In this document: positions 8,795 through 16,692 of the stretch, one piece after another
How positions within the stretch are numbered: position 1 is the first letter of the stretch
Layout: every line of letters begins with the position of its first letter
Assembly: GCA_049890115.1 (NCBI GenBank)
Contig: JBMHCC010000046.1
Coordinates: 8,321 to 72,320, forward strand
Length of the DNA stretch: 64,000 nucleotides
Direction of reading: 5' to 3'
Origin: UBA685 sp049890115
GTDB lineage: Bacteria; Pseudomonadota; Alphaproteobacteria; Puniceispirillales; Puniceispirillaceae
Position numbers and translations under genes: made by a program
The notes under the pieces: model-generated
What the model was told of the DNA's origin: nothing
Seen by the model: only the letters and a program-made list of their open reading frames with translations
Database searches by the model: none

Positions 8795-9796
8795 TTATCC
8801 GCGGCGGCGGCGACCTCTGCCACGTTGCGGGCGCGTCTCTGAAGCCACAGGAACAGATGCCCAAGGCTTGCCAAGGCGTGCTGCTGCATCATCACGACTA
8901 ATCTGTGGCAGGTCACCTGCCTCATCAAGAGCCTGTCTCATTGCTGCCAAATGAGCAGGACTTGTTCCGCAACAACCGCCAATAATCTTCGCACCAGCTG
9001 CTTTGGCACATAGGGCATAATCTGCCATTAAGTCAGGTGTACCATGATAATGAATTTCACCTTCAACATAGGCAGGGATACCACAATTACCCTTGGCAAT
9101 TAAAACCGCATCAGGTGATGCTTCATAAAGGCCAAAGATACTATCAAGCAATTCTGACGGGCCAATGCCACAATTAGCACCAAAACCATTAAGGCCTATC
9201 TTGCCTGCAAGCTCTGCTAATTCTGCTGGCTTCAGCCCCATCATCGTCCGCCCAGCTGTGTCAAAAGTCATCGTCGCAAAAACAGGCAAACCTGTTTTTT
9301 TGGCTGCGATTGTGGCAGCTTCCATTTCCTCATGAGATGACATGGTTTCAATCCAAAGACAATCAGCACCACCATCAGCAAGTGCCTCAGCCTGATCGGA
9401 GAAAGCTGCAATCGCACTGTCTTTTTCAAGCATACCAAGCGGTGTAAAAAGCTCACCTGTTGGCCCAATAGACCCTGCGACAAAGACAGGCCTATCAGCT
9501 TTTTCAGCTGCTTGTTTGGCCAGATGGACAGCTTTTTCATTAAGCTCTTTTACGCGGTTTTCGGCCTGATGCAGCTTTAGGCGAAACGCTGTCCCACCAA
9601 AGCTATTAGTTAGCAAAATATCAGAGCCAGCAGCGACAAATTCGCTATGAAGCTCTATGATTTTCTCAGGATTGTCGCTATTCCATAATTCAGGCGCATC
9701 ACCTGTCTGAAGACCTTTGGAAAATAAGTTGGTGCCAATCGCGCCATCTGCCAACATAAAATCTGAATTTGCAAGATGATTTAGAAATTCAGACAT
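8795..9796 (-). CDS. Homocysteine S-methyltransferase, betaine-type (BHMT family)
   Basis: 333 aa. The start LADGAIGTNLFSKGLQTGDAPE, the TNSFGG motif and the zinc-site cysteines in FGANCGIG (about residue 205) and GGCCGTSPAHL (about residues 277-287) identify the pterin-independent homocysteine methyltransferase fold. It should methylate homocysteine to methionine with a methyl donor such as glycine betaine; related marine enzymes can use dimethylsulfoniopropionate. The donor is not readable from sequence. The last ten residues are strongly basic (RGRGRRRRG). A DUF1289 gene precedes it by 22 bases, suggesting one transcript. Confidence 0.85.
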   Translation of the reverse strand: MSEFLNHLANSDFMLADGAIGTNLFSKGLQTGDAPELWNSDNPEKIIELHSEFVAAGSDILLTNSFGGTAFRLKLHQAENRVKELNEKAVHLAKQAAEKADRPVFVAGSIGPTGELFTPLGMLEKDSAIAAFSDQAEALADGGADCLWIETMSSHEEMEAATIAAKKTGLPVFATMTFDTAGRTMMGLKPAELAELAGKIGLNGFGANCGIGPSELLDSIFGLYEASPDAVLIAKGNCGIPAYVEGEIHYHGTPDLMADYALCAKAAGAKIIGGCCGTSPAHLAAMRQALDEAGDLPQISRDDAAARLGKPWASVPVASETRPQRGRGRRRRG

Positions 9797-9818
9797 AATA
9801 AGCTCCGTGGTGTCTTAA

Positions 9819-10049
9819 TTATTGGCTTGCAACGCGCAAGCGTCGTCTTGTTTTGCGAGGCGCAAGGCCTGTTGCGGCCTGGCGGCGTTCTGAGAGGGTG
9901 GCAAGAAGGTCGCGTTGTTCACCAGCATTCATTCTAGTCCAGCCAGCAATTTCCGCCCTTGTGCGATAACAGCCTGCACAAGCCCCTGTTGTCGGGTCAA
10001 TTTGGCAGATGCTAATGCAAGGTGATGTAATCTGCTCTTCATTCATCAT
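9819..10049 (-). CDS. DUF1289 family small cysteine-rich protein
   Basis: 76 aa. It carries the DUF1289 signature: SPCISICQIDPTTGACAGC with a C-x3-C...C-x2-C arrangement (residues 9-27), then R-T-x-x-E-I-A-x-W. The cysteine spacing suggests a small metal site. The function of the family is unknown. It lies directly upstream of the homocysteine methyltransferase with a 22-base gap. Confidence 0.88.
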   Translation of the reverse strand: MMNEEQITSPCISICQIDPTTGACAGCYRTRAEIAGWTRMNAGEQRDLLATLSERRQAATGLAPRKTRRRLRVASQ

Positions 10050-10096
10050 CTGATGCTCACCCTATCATAGGTAACATTTTACCGAAGCGTATTTTA

Positions 10097-10615
10097 TTAG
10101 GCAGCTTGCTCTTCTTCAGAGGCATTCACGATTGCCGCCATCATAGCAAGAGCTTCTGGCAAAGAGGCGCCATCTTTTGATCTTACCACACTGGCTTTGG
10201 TATCAATGGCTTTGCTATCATCAAAATCAGATGCCTTGGCCGGCGCATCAACCATGGCCAGCAAATCAGCAGCTTCATCAATCACCAAAACAGCCATATC
10301 TTCACGCAAGAAAGCACGCAAAATACGCAATGCATGAGGCTCTTCTGCTAATGCTGCAATATGTTTTGCACCGCCTGGGATGATAAGACCATCATAGTCA
10401 ATGGCTAATGTTTCAGACAGAACCGCATCAACTGGATAGGCCATGCCAAAGCTGCCATTATTGGTTCCGTTAACAAGGCCAGATTTGTTTGACACAACTT
10501 TCAACCATGCATTATTGACCATCATTGATTTTTGAATATTGATGAACTGTGTTTCATCGAAACCAGCAGAAACCATGATTGCCATTTTCTTAGCTGAAAG
10601 CGAATGCTGCGCCAT
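10097..10615 (-). CDS. DJ-1/PfpI-like protein without the nucleophile cysteine
   Basis: 172 aa with the flavodoxin-like fold of the DJ-1/PfpI group. KMAIMVSAGFDETQF starts the fold and DGLIIPGGAKHIAAL is the family Gly-Gly loop. At the nucleophile elbow, where PfpI proteases have A-I-C-H-G, this protein has VLVIDEAADLL, so there is no catalytic cysteine. That resembles the C-terminal flavodoxin-like domain of large-subunit catalases, but no catalase domain is attached and none is encoded nearby. It ends in an acidic tail (EEEQAA). Function unknown; a protease or deglycase activity is unlikely. Confidence 0.75.
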   Translation of the reverse strand: MAQHSLSAKKMAIMVSAGFDETQFINIQKSMMVNNAWLKVVSNKSGLVNGTNNGSFGMAYPVDAVLSETLAIDYDGLIIPGGAKHIAALAEEPHALRILRAFLREDMAVLVIDEAADLLAMVDAPAKASDFDDSKAIDTKASVVRSKDGASLPEALAMMAAIVNASEEEQAA

Positions 10616-10850
10616 TGAACAAAATCTCCTGTTAAAACATCATAATCTGTTATCTCAGCAACAGCGAAACCATCTGTGATGTCGCACTCAAATCATCAAA
10701 CAAGCATGCTTCTGATTTAGTGTTTTCAACCTATTGCTAAAGATTACCCGCACAATTTCATGGCAGGTTAGCTGAACACAAGATGGCTGATAATCATCAC
10801 CGTCTCGCTACTTTGACCGTGATATACAACAAAGGCTTTATAATTGGCAA

Positions 10851-10865
10851 GCCTGATTATCAGGC
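10851..10865. repeat. Perfect palindrome at the ynjC stop codon
   Basis: GCCTGAT-T-ATCAGGC, seven-base arms around one central base, spans the ynjC stop codon (10860-10862). It could fold as a small hairpin in the mRNA. There is no T-tract, so termination is uncertain. Confidence 0.4.
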
Positions 10866-12551
10866 TGAGACATTTTGCATCTGCCGAAAGCGACGAAAGC
10901 GCAAAAATAGTAGCACTTTAACAATGCAAAATAGCATCAAGGGCAGACAAATCTGCATCATAGCGGCTATGGCTGCTGGCCCTCTAGCACCACTGGCTGC
11001 CTGTGTCACAGCTTCGATTGTGATGGTGTTGATGCGACCTGCCCCTGCAAATAAACTTGGCAGATATAGCGCAACAGACACAGCCACCCCAATCAGAAAG
11101 GCACTGGCAAAACTATAAGCCAGCATTGGCAGCCTGACAGTGAAAAAACATTGTAAATTGGTTTTGCCAAGAGTCCGCGCCAATAATAAATAACGCCTAT
11201 CAAAATTGCGATAAGCAGGTGCCATTACAAGCCAGCTATAGGGCAAAATATAAATGACATGAAGCCAGATGACCGTGCCAAATCTGCCATCAAGATAGGC
11301 ATAGCTTAGGCCAACCTGCAGGCCAAATAACAATGATATTTGCGGAATTAATAGCGGGATAAATAATAAGCCTGTGATGTGTGTCATCTGCCTCTTGGAT
11401 AGTGATTTGCGCTCTAGCCATAGCACACAAATACAAAGCGCTAGCAAACTAGCTGATATCGCAATGATAAGACTATCCCAAAAAACAGCCCCAAAGGCGG
11501 CATCACTTTGCCAGTGATACAAGCTGAATTGTGCTGGCAAAGCATCTGGAAACCGCCAATGACGTGAACAAGCCCATAAAAATATCGCGAAAAGCCCCAG
11601 GATGAGTGCCGCAAATTTTACTGCCAACCCATAAAAAGGTAGAAGGCATAAGGGTTGAAGCAAGCCAAGGCGCATGCCGCTATTTCTGGCAGTTTTAATC
11701 ACACCTCCTGCCAGCTTTTCAATGCCAAACCACAAGCAGATTGCCACAATGATAATCACACATTGGCACAAAGCGGCTGCTGATGCTGAAAGGCGCCTTG
11801 CCAAATCAGGATCTTCAAAACCTTGTAGGATCAAAATCGCAAGAGGTGGCGGCAATGTTGGCCCCAAAATCAATGTCATATCCACCACTGACAGGGCAAA
11901 GGCAAGCACCGCAAATAGGGGCAGGCGGATTAATTTATATAATTGCGGCCAAATCAAATAGAGCCAGATACTGACAGGTTGATAACCCAAAGACGCGCCT
12001 AATTTTAAGGTATCATCAATGGCAAATCGCCTGCTTTGCGCCAGCGTAATAAACAGTAAAAAGGGAATTTCCTTCATCATCAAACCAGCGATTAAAACCG
12101 CGCCTGACTGATCTGGCACAATGCCAAAAGCTGGCGGCCTGAGCCAGCCTGTGATCTCTGGCGAAATCAGACGCACCAACCAGCCAGATGGTGCCAGCAA
12201 AAATAAAATGGCAATCGCAATCGTGGAATGAGGAAGCGCAATTAAAGGCCCGCTTAACACTCTAAACCAACGCATAATGACACTATTGCGGCTTTGCTGA
12301 AAGCCGATGGCCAGAATGATAAAGACAGCCACAACCGATAATAATGTCGCCACCATGCCGATTAATAATGATGACATCAGAGCCGGCAGAGCCTGTGGCT
12401 CTGATAAAAATGATGTTATGGCAGATAGCTGAAATTCATCATATCCCAATGCAGGGAAAAAGCTAAAAGCTGGCAGGATTACCCCTGCCAGCCCCATAAA
12501 TATGGGCACACTAAAACCCAAAACTGCCAAAGCGGCGATGATTTGAATCAT
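10860..12551 (-). CDS. ynjC: ABC transporter permease, YnjC/ThiP-like fused double permease
   Basis: 563 aa with about twelve hydrophobic segments in two halves, each ending in a binding-protein-dependent permease loop (KLGASLGYQP near residue 185 and RTLGKTNLQ near residue 465). This tandem permease layout is typical of YnjC, ThiP and Fe3+ (SfuB-type) systems. Its solute-binding partner, 74 bases upstream on the same strand, is a clear YnjB homologue, so YnjC is the better name. The substrate of Ynj systems is not established. The ATPase is not in this operon; it is encoded on the other strand at 14988. Confidence 0.88.
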   Translation of the reverse strand: MIQIIAALAVLGFSVPIFMGLAGVILPAFSFFPALGYDEFQLSAITSFLSEPQALPALMSSLLIGMVATLLSVVAVFIILAIGFQQSRNSVIMRWFRVLSGPLIALPHSTIAIAILFLLAPSGWLVRLISPEITGWLRPPAFGIVPDQSGAVLIAGLMMKEIPFLLFITLAQSRRFAIDDTLKLGASLGYQPVSIWLYLIWPQLYKLIRLPLFAVLAFALSVVDMTLILGPTLPPPLAILILQGFEDPDLARRLSASAAALCQCVIIIVAICLWFGIEKLAGGVIKTARNSGMRLGLLQPLCLLPFYGLAVKFAALILGLFAIFLWACSRHWRFPDALPAQFSLYHWQSDAAFGAVFWDSLIIAISASLLALCICVLWLERKSLSKRQMTHITGLLFIPLLIPQISLLFGLQVGLSYAYLDGRFGTVIWLHVIYILPYSWLVMAPAYRNFDRRYLLLARTLGKTNLQCFFTVRLPMLAYSFASAFLIGVAVSVALYLPSLFAGAGRINTITIEAVTQAASGARGPAAIAAMMQICLPLMLFCIVKVLLFLRFRRFRQMQNVSA

Positions 12552-12625
12552 CTATTAACCCTATCACTTAGCTATCTGATACAGATGAAACCCTAGCATA
12601 GAACCTATGACAGGCATCTTGTTTT

Positions 12626-13894
12626 TTACTGTCCAGATGCAAAGCGCCTTTTCCATTCTGCTTCTAATGCTGGCACCCAGCTTGGATGCGGTTCTGGCAA
12701 TGTTTTTGCCAGCTCAGCAGGTGATAAAGTGGCAATCCCTTTTGGCAAGGCAGCAAAAGCTGCTTTATCTTTAGCCGCTAATTTTGCCTGAGATAGCACC
12801 GATGGATCACCCCAAATTGCAGGGTCTGCTTTGCGAATTTGCGCCTCTGGTGACATCATAAAATCAGCTGTTAGCTTTGCCGCTGCCACTGACCCGCTAT
12901 TAAAGGGGATAGCCAGAAAATGCACATTCGCAATCGTGCCATCTTGATGAATATAAGAGCGCACACTATCGGGTAATTGGCCTTGTGCAATCGCTGATGA
13001 GGCATCTGCTGGATTAAAGGCGATATAGATATCAAGCTCGCCATCTGCCAGAAGCTGGCGCATAGCTGGATAATTTTGCGGATAGGCTTTGCCGCCACGC
13101 CATAAATCTGGCGTTATTCTGGCAAGATAATCCCATAAAGGTGCTGTGACAGCGTCAAAATCAGCTTCGCTAACTGGCTGATATAATGCCTCATTCTGTT
13201 CTGTTAGCTCTGTTAAAATCTGCTTTAAAAAAGACACGCCGATAAAATCAGGTGGCTGTGGATAGGTGAAACGACCAGGGTTGTTGGCAATATATTGTGC
13301 CAAAGCCTCAGCTGAGTCTGGCGGTGTCGTCAGATAGGTTTTATCATAGAAAAACACAAGCTGTGCGCGCCCCCATGGTGCTTCAAGACCATCTGTTGGC
13401 ACTGCAAAATCAAGGGCGATTGCTGGCAATTCTGCCTCATCTGTATAGGCCCAGCTTGGCAATGATGTGACCCAATCACTATCTTGAAGCAAATCAGCAC
13501 GCTTCATCGCAGCAAAATTTTCGCCATTGACCCACAATAAATCAACAGAGCCATCATCATCACGCCCTGCTGTTTTTTCAGCCAGAATGCGTGAAATCGC
13601 AGCAGCGGTATCGGTTAATTTCACATGTTCTAGGGTGATGCCGTAGCGATCATTCAGCTGGTCACCTGCCCAGCTGATATAGGCGTTAATTTTATCATCA
13701 CCGCCCCAGGCATTAAAATAAACTACCTGACCTTTTGCTTGGCTCTGCAATTCAGCAAAATTATCTTGTGCTAAAGTTGGCTGAGCAGCCAGAAATGCTG
13801 TCACTAAAAGTGGCAATCTTGCCACGTTAGCGCTTTTCTTCATGCCAATCAGATATGAGATGAATGACAGTTTCTTTGCGAGATGAAAAACCAT
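12626..13894 (-). CDS. ynjB: ABC transporter solute-binding protein, YnjB family
   Basis: 422 aa from the ATG at 13894, which has AAGGAAAG upstream; an in-frame TTG at 13918 is less likely, and an ATG at 13843 would give a shorter signal peptide. A hydrophobic signal segment (LPLLVTAFLAAQPTLAQ) ends just before DNFAELQ. VVYFNAWGGDDKINAYISW, SVDLLWVNGENFAAMK and RKADPAIWGDPSVL match the YnjB family closely. It should be periplasmic and deliver an unknown substrate to YnjC. The divergent gene 200 bases away encodes a TbpB-like lipoprotein. Confidence 0.88.
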   Translation of the reverse strand: MVFHLAKKLSFISYLIGMKKSANVARLPLLVTAFLAAQPTLAQDNFAELQSQAKGQVVYFNAWGGDDKINAYISWAGDQLNDRYGITLEHVKLTDTAAAISRILAEKTAGRDDDGSVDLLWVNGENFAAMKRADLLQDSDWVTSLPSWAYTDEAELPAIALDFAVPTDGLEAPWGRAQLVFFYDKTYLTTPPDSAEALAQYIANNPGRFTYPQPPDFIGVSFLKQILTELTEQNEALYQPVSEADFDAVTAPLWDYLARITPDLWRGGKAYPQNYPAMRQLLADGELDIYIAFNPADASSAIAQGQLPDSVRSYIHQDGTIANVHFLAIPFNSGSVAAAKLTADFMMSPEAQIRKADPAIWGDPSVLSQAKLAAKDKAAFAALPKGIATLSPAELAKTLPEPHPSWVPALEAEWKRRFASGQ

Positions 13895-14094
13895 GTTAGT
13901 GCTTTCCTTTTTGACCAATAGACCAATAGATATTTAGTATCTGGATAGATCCGTTATGACTTACTAGGCATCATTTACACTTTTGAACAAGTCAAAAATG
14001 ATAACAGGCCCAAGCCTTCAGGATGACTATATTTTGATGAAAGCATCAGACAGCATAACAGAATGAGAGTGGCTGGTGATATCGGATTGTCTGA

Positions 14095-14919
14095 ATGGTA
14101 AAAGGTCATATTCTAAAGTCTTTACCTCCCGAAGCAAGGATGTGGGTTTACCTTGCACTAGTGCTCTTTTTAAATGGGTGTGGCGGCAGCAGTACATCTC
14201 CAGAAAACCGGTTGCTGGCCGTCACACCTATTTTGCTAGATGCGCCAAATAGCGATTATATTTATGACAGCTTTATTGATTTTGATGGCGCCTTGGCTGT
14301 CGGCTATGCGATAAATGTCAATACAGGTGAATTGCTGATTCTATCACCAGATGATAGCTTGCCTGATTTTTTATCAAAACAACCTGATCCCCTTGCCAGC
14401 CTTCCTATTTTTGCACATGAGGCGACACCCTATGGTGCGTTGGCACATCTGCGTCATCAAATAGGGGCTGGCAACACCCCGCCATCAGCTGGCCTTAATC
14501 TGATTAGCCAGTATGATCCGGGGCATTTTTTTCTGTGGGGTCTGCAAGGTCCAGCACCAGAGGTGGCAACGAATTACCTGCTTGAGACACAATATTATTG
14601 TGCCCATTGTGTTGAGACATCTAATAGCGCAACTAGCTATCTGAGTGTCAATCCGCTAACAGCAAGCGCGCAAATGCGTATGACAACAAATGAGCTGGCT
14701 ATCACTTTGCCATTACAGCTATCAGATGAGATGCTTATCGCTGATTATGATAGCTCTGCTGTTAGTATCAGACAAAATGATGTGCCAAAGGATGATGCAA
14801 TCTGGCACGCATTTGGTAATTTTTTTGGTCCCTCTGCTGAACAGGCTGGGTTGCTATTTTCTCTATCTTATGATGATCAGATTATCTCAGCAGCAGGCAT
14901 TGGCAGTGCCATCCCATAA
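14095..14919 (+). CDS. Lipoprotein with TbpB-like beta-barrel C-terminus
   Basis: 274 aa. An N-terminal hydrophobic segment ends in a lipobox (VLFLNGCGG, Cys about residue 29). An ATG at 14140 would give a shorter signal peptide. The last 40 residues, GNFFGPSAEQAGLLFSLSY then SAAGIGS, fit the G-x-F-[YF]-G-P-x-A-x-E-x-x-G-x-x-F pattern that closes transferrin-binding protein B and related Slam-exported lipoprotein barrels. The middle has no recognised domain; it has a pair of cysteines in YYCAHCVE. It lies between the divergent ynjBC operon and ynjD on its own strand, 68 bases upstream of ynjD. A likely role is a surface-exposed ligand-binding lipoprotein linked to this importer; the ligand is unknown. 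Confidence 0.62.
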   Translation: MVKGHILKSLPPEARMWVYLALVLFLNGCGGSSTSPENRLLAVTPILLDAPNSDYIYDSFIDFDGALAVGYAINVNTGELLILSPDDSLPDFLSKQPDPLASLPIFAHEATPYGALAHLRHQIGAGNTPPSAGLNLISQYDPGHFFLWGLQGPAPEVATNYLLETQYYCAHCVETSNSATSYLSVNPLTASAQMRMTTNELAITLPLQLSDEMLIADYDSSAVSIRQNDVPKDDAIWHAFGNFFGPSAEQAGLLFSLSYDDQIISAAGIGSAIP

Positions 14920-14987
14920 AATAGCGTTTTTATTTGCTTTTCACTAAAATTATATAAAACAGCTTCTGCAAAAATCCTAACTAAGCT

Positions 14988-15635
14988 ATGAAGATAGCCA
15001 TGTTATCTTTATCTGATGTATCATTGCGCTGGCAGCGTGAGGGCTATTTATTACAGAATTTTTCACTAGCGGTGCAATCTGGTGAAATTGCGGTTTTGCA
15101 AGGCCCAAGCGGCTGCGGAAAATCAACCTTATTATCAGTTATCGCTGGCACGAATGCACCCTCATTAACTGTCTCAGGTGAGGTGATGTTAAATGGCAAG
15201 TCTATCTTGGGATTGCCTGCTGAACAGCGTCATATCGCGATTTTATTTCAAGAAGCGCTGTTATTTCCGCATTTAACCATAGCAGATAATCTTGGCTTTG
15301 GCCTGCCAGCTGGCTTATCGCGAAAGGCGCGTCATGATGCGATAAATGATGCGCTGCAAAAAGCTGATATGGCACAATTTGCAGATGCTGACCCAGCGAC
15401 ATTATCTGGTGGCCAGAAAGCACGTATTGCGATGATGCGCGCTATGCTATCTTCACCAGAGGCCTTGCTAATGGATGAGAGTTTTGCCAGCCTCGACCCG
15501 CATTTACGCCAACAATTTGGACGATTTGTGTCAGAAGAAGTGCGTAGCCGTGCTATCCCTGCCTTGCTGATATCACATCATGAAGATGATAAGGAATTCG
15601 CCACAGGCCCTGTTATTCACTGGCCAACCTCATAA
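14988..15635 (+). CDS. ynjD: ABC transporter ATP-binding protein, YnjD/ThiQ-like
   Basis: 215 aa, the short single-domain ATPase expected for Ynj/Thi systems. Walker A is GPSGCGKST (about residues 38-46), the Q-loop is ILFQEALLFPH, the signature is LSGGQKAR and Walker B is ALLMDES with a D-loop SLDP and an H-loop ISHHED. It should drive YnjBC, which lie on the opposite strand 1.1 kb away. Starts at 14988 and 15000 are both possible. The lipoprotein gene upstream on the same strand may be cotranscribed. Confidence 0.86.
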   Translation: MKIAMLSLSDVSLRWQREGYLLQNFSLAVQSGEIAVLQGPSGCGKSTLLSVIAGTNAPSLTVSGEVMLNGKSILGLPAEQRHIAILFQEALLFPHLTIADNLGFGLPAGLSRKARHDAINDALQKADMAQFADADPATLSGGQKARIAMMRAMLSSPEALLMDESFASLDPHLRQQFGRFVSEEVRSRAIPALLISHHEDDKEFATGPVIHWPTS

Positions 15636-15875
15636 AATAATGCGGAATTCTATCGTTGAATGGTGCCATTTTTTAGCATGAAAATAGGCCTGAAATGACC
15701 TGCTATTACCAGCTATGAATTGATCTAAAACGGCTCTTTCAGCGTAGGTAAGTAACGTTATCAGATTTTGGATAAATCACATATAACAAGAAAAATAACT
15801 GGATTAAAAAAGCGATAGCTGATATCGCCAACACGCAAGTAACGCCTCTAGTGACAACGGCAAAAGGGTAGAATC

Positions 15876-16508
15876 ATGACCCCATATGATACGATTGAAA
15901 AATTGAACGAAGAACAAACAGCCGGTGTAGTAGAAACACAAAAGCCAAGCCGCGCCGAAGCAGAAGCAGCGGTTGCGACATTGCTGCGTTGGGCAGGTGA
16001 TGACCCATCACGTGAAGGCCTGCTTGATACACCAGCGCGTGTTGTGCGCTCTTATGAAGAATTCTTTGCTGGCTATGGCGAAGACCCGCATGCCATGCTT
16101 GCCCGTACCTTTGAAGAGGTGGAGGGGTATCAAGATATGGTGATGCTGCGTGATATCGACATGCAGTCTCATTGTGAACATCACATGGTGCCAATTAACG
16201 GTAAGGCTCATATTGCCTATTTACCAGATAGACGCGTGGTTGGTATCTCCAAATTAGCACGTGTGATGAATAGCTATGCAAGACGCTTGCAAACACAAGA
16301 AACAATGACAGCGCAAATTGCAAATTGCATCCAGCAAGCCTTGCAACCAAAAGGGGTCGCTATCATGGTTGATGCGGCTCATGAATGCATGACCACAAGA
16401 GGCGTGAAAAAGCATGGCGTATCTATGGTCACCACGCAATTCACAGGCGCCTTTTCAGATGATGCTGATTTGCGTGAACGCTTTTATCGCCAAATTGGCC
16501 TTAGATAA
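15876..16508 (+). CDS. folE: GTP cyclohydrolase I
   Basis: 210 aa, full length. Zinc and active-site motifs are SHCEHHMVPINGKAHIAY (about residues 90-107) and AAHECMTTRGVKKHG. The enzyme converts GTP to 7,8-dihydroneopterin triphosphate, the first step of tetrahydrofolate synthesis. folB and a pterin-reductase-like SDR are elsewhere in the window (44.5-45.7 kb). A 9-bp-arm palindrome covers the stop codon. Confidence 0.97.
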   Translation: MTPYDTIEKLNEEQTAGVVETQKPSRAEAEAAVATLLRWAGDDPSREGLLDTPARVVRSYEEFFAGYGEDPHAMLARTFEEVEGYQDMVMLRDIDMQSHCEHHMVPINGKAHIAYLPDRRVVGISKLARVMNSYARRLQTQETMTAQIANCIQQALQPKGVAIMVDAAHECMTTRGVKKHGVSMVTTQFTGAFSDDADLRERFYRQIGLR

Positions 16509-16516
16509 TCTAAGGC
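16498..16516. repeat. Perfect palindrome across the folE stop codon
   Basis: GCCTTAGAT-A-ATCTAAGGC, nine-base arms around one base, includes the folE TAA. In RNA it would give a 7-bp stem with a five-base loop. No T-tract follows, so it may be a weak terminator or an mRNA-end stabiliser. Confidence 0.45.
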
Positions 16517-16692
16517 GGCGCTAAAGCGGCACGATAGTGCCTTTATCATTTATGCCAATAGCTTTTAATATCTACCTCTGGCACAATCTGCTGTTGCTGG
16601 ACAATATCTGTCTGCCAATTTATATAAGGGCATGAAGGAGCACTGCGCCTATCTCAAGATAGGCCATTGCACTAGTGTCTTTGGATAGCAAA

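Noticed and set aside
10783..11118. 111-codon frame on the plus strand with hydrophobic stretches
   Set aside because: Overlaps the C-terminal permease part of ynjC; the hydrophobicity is the mirror of membrane helices.
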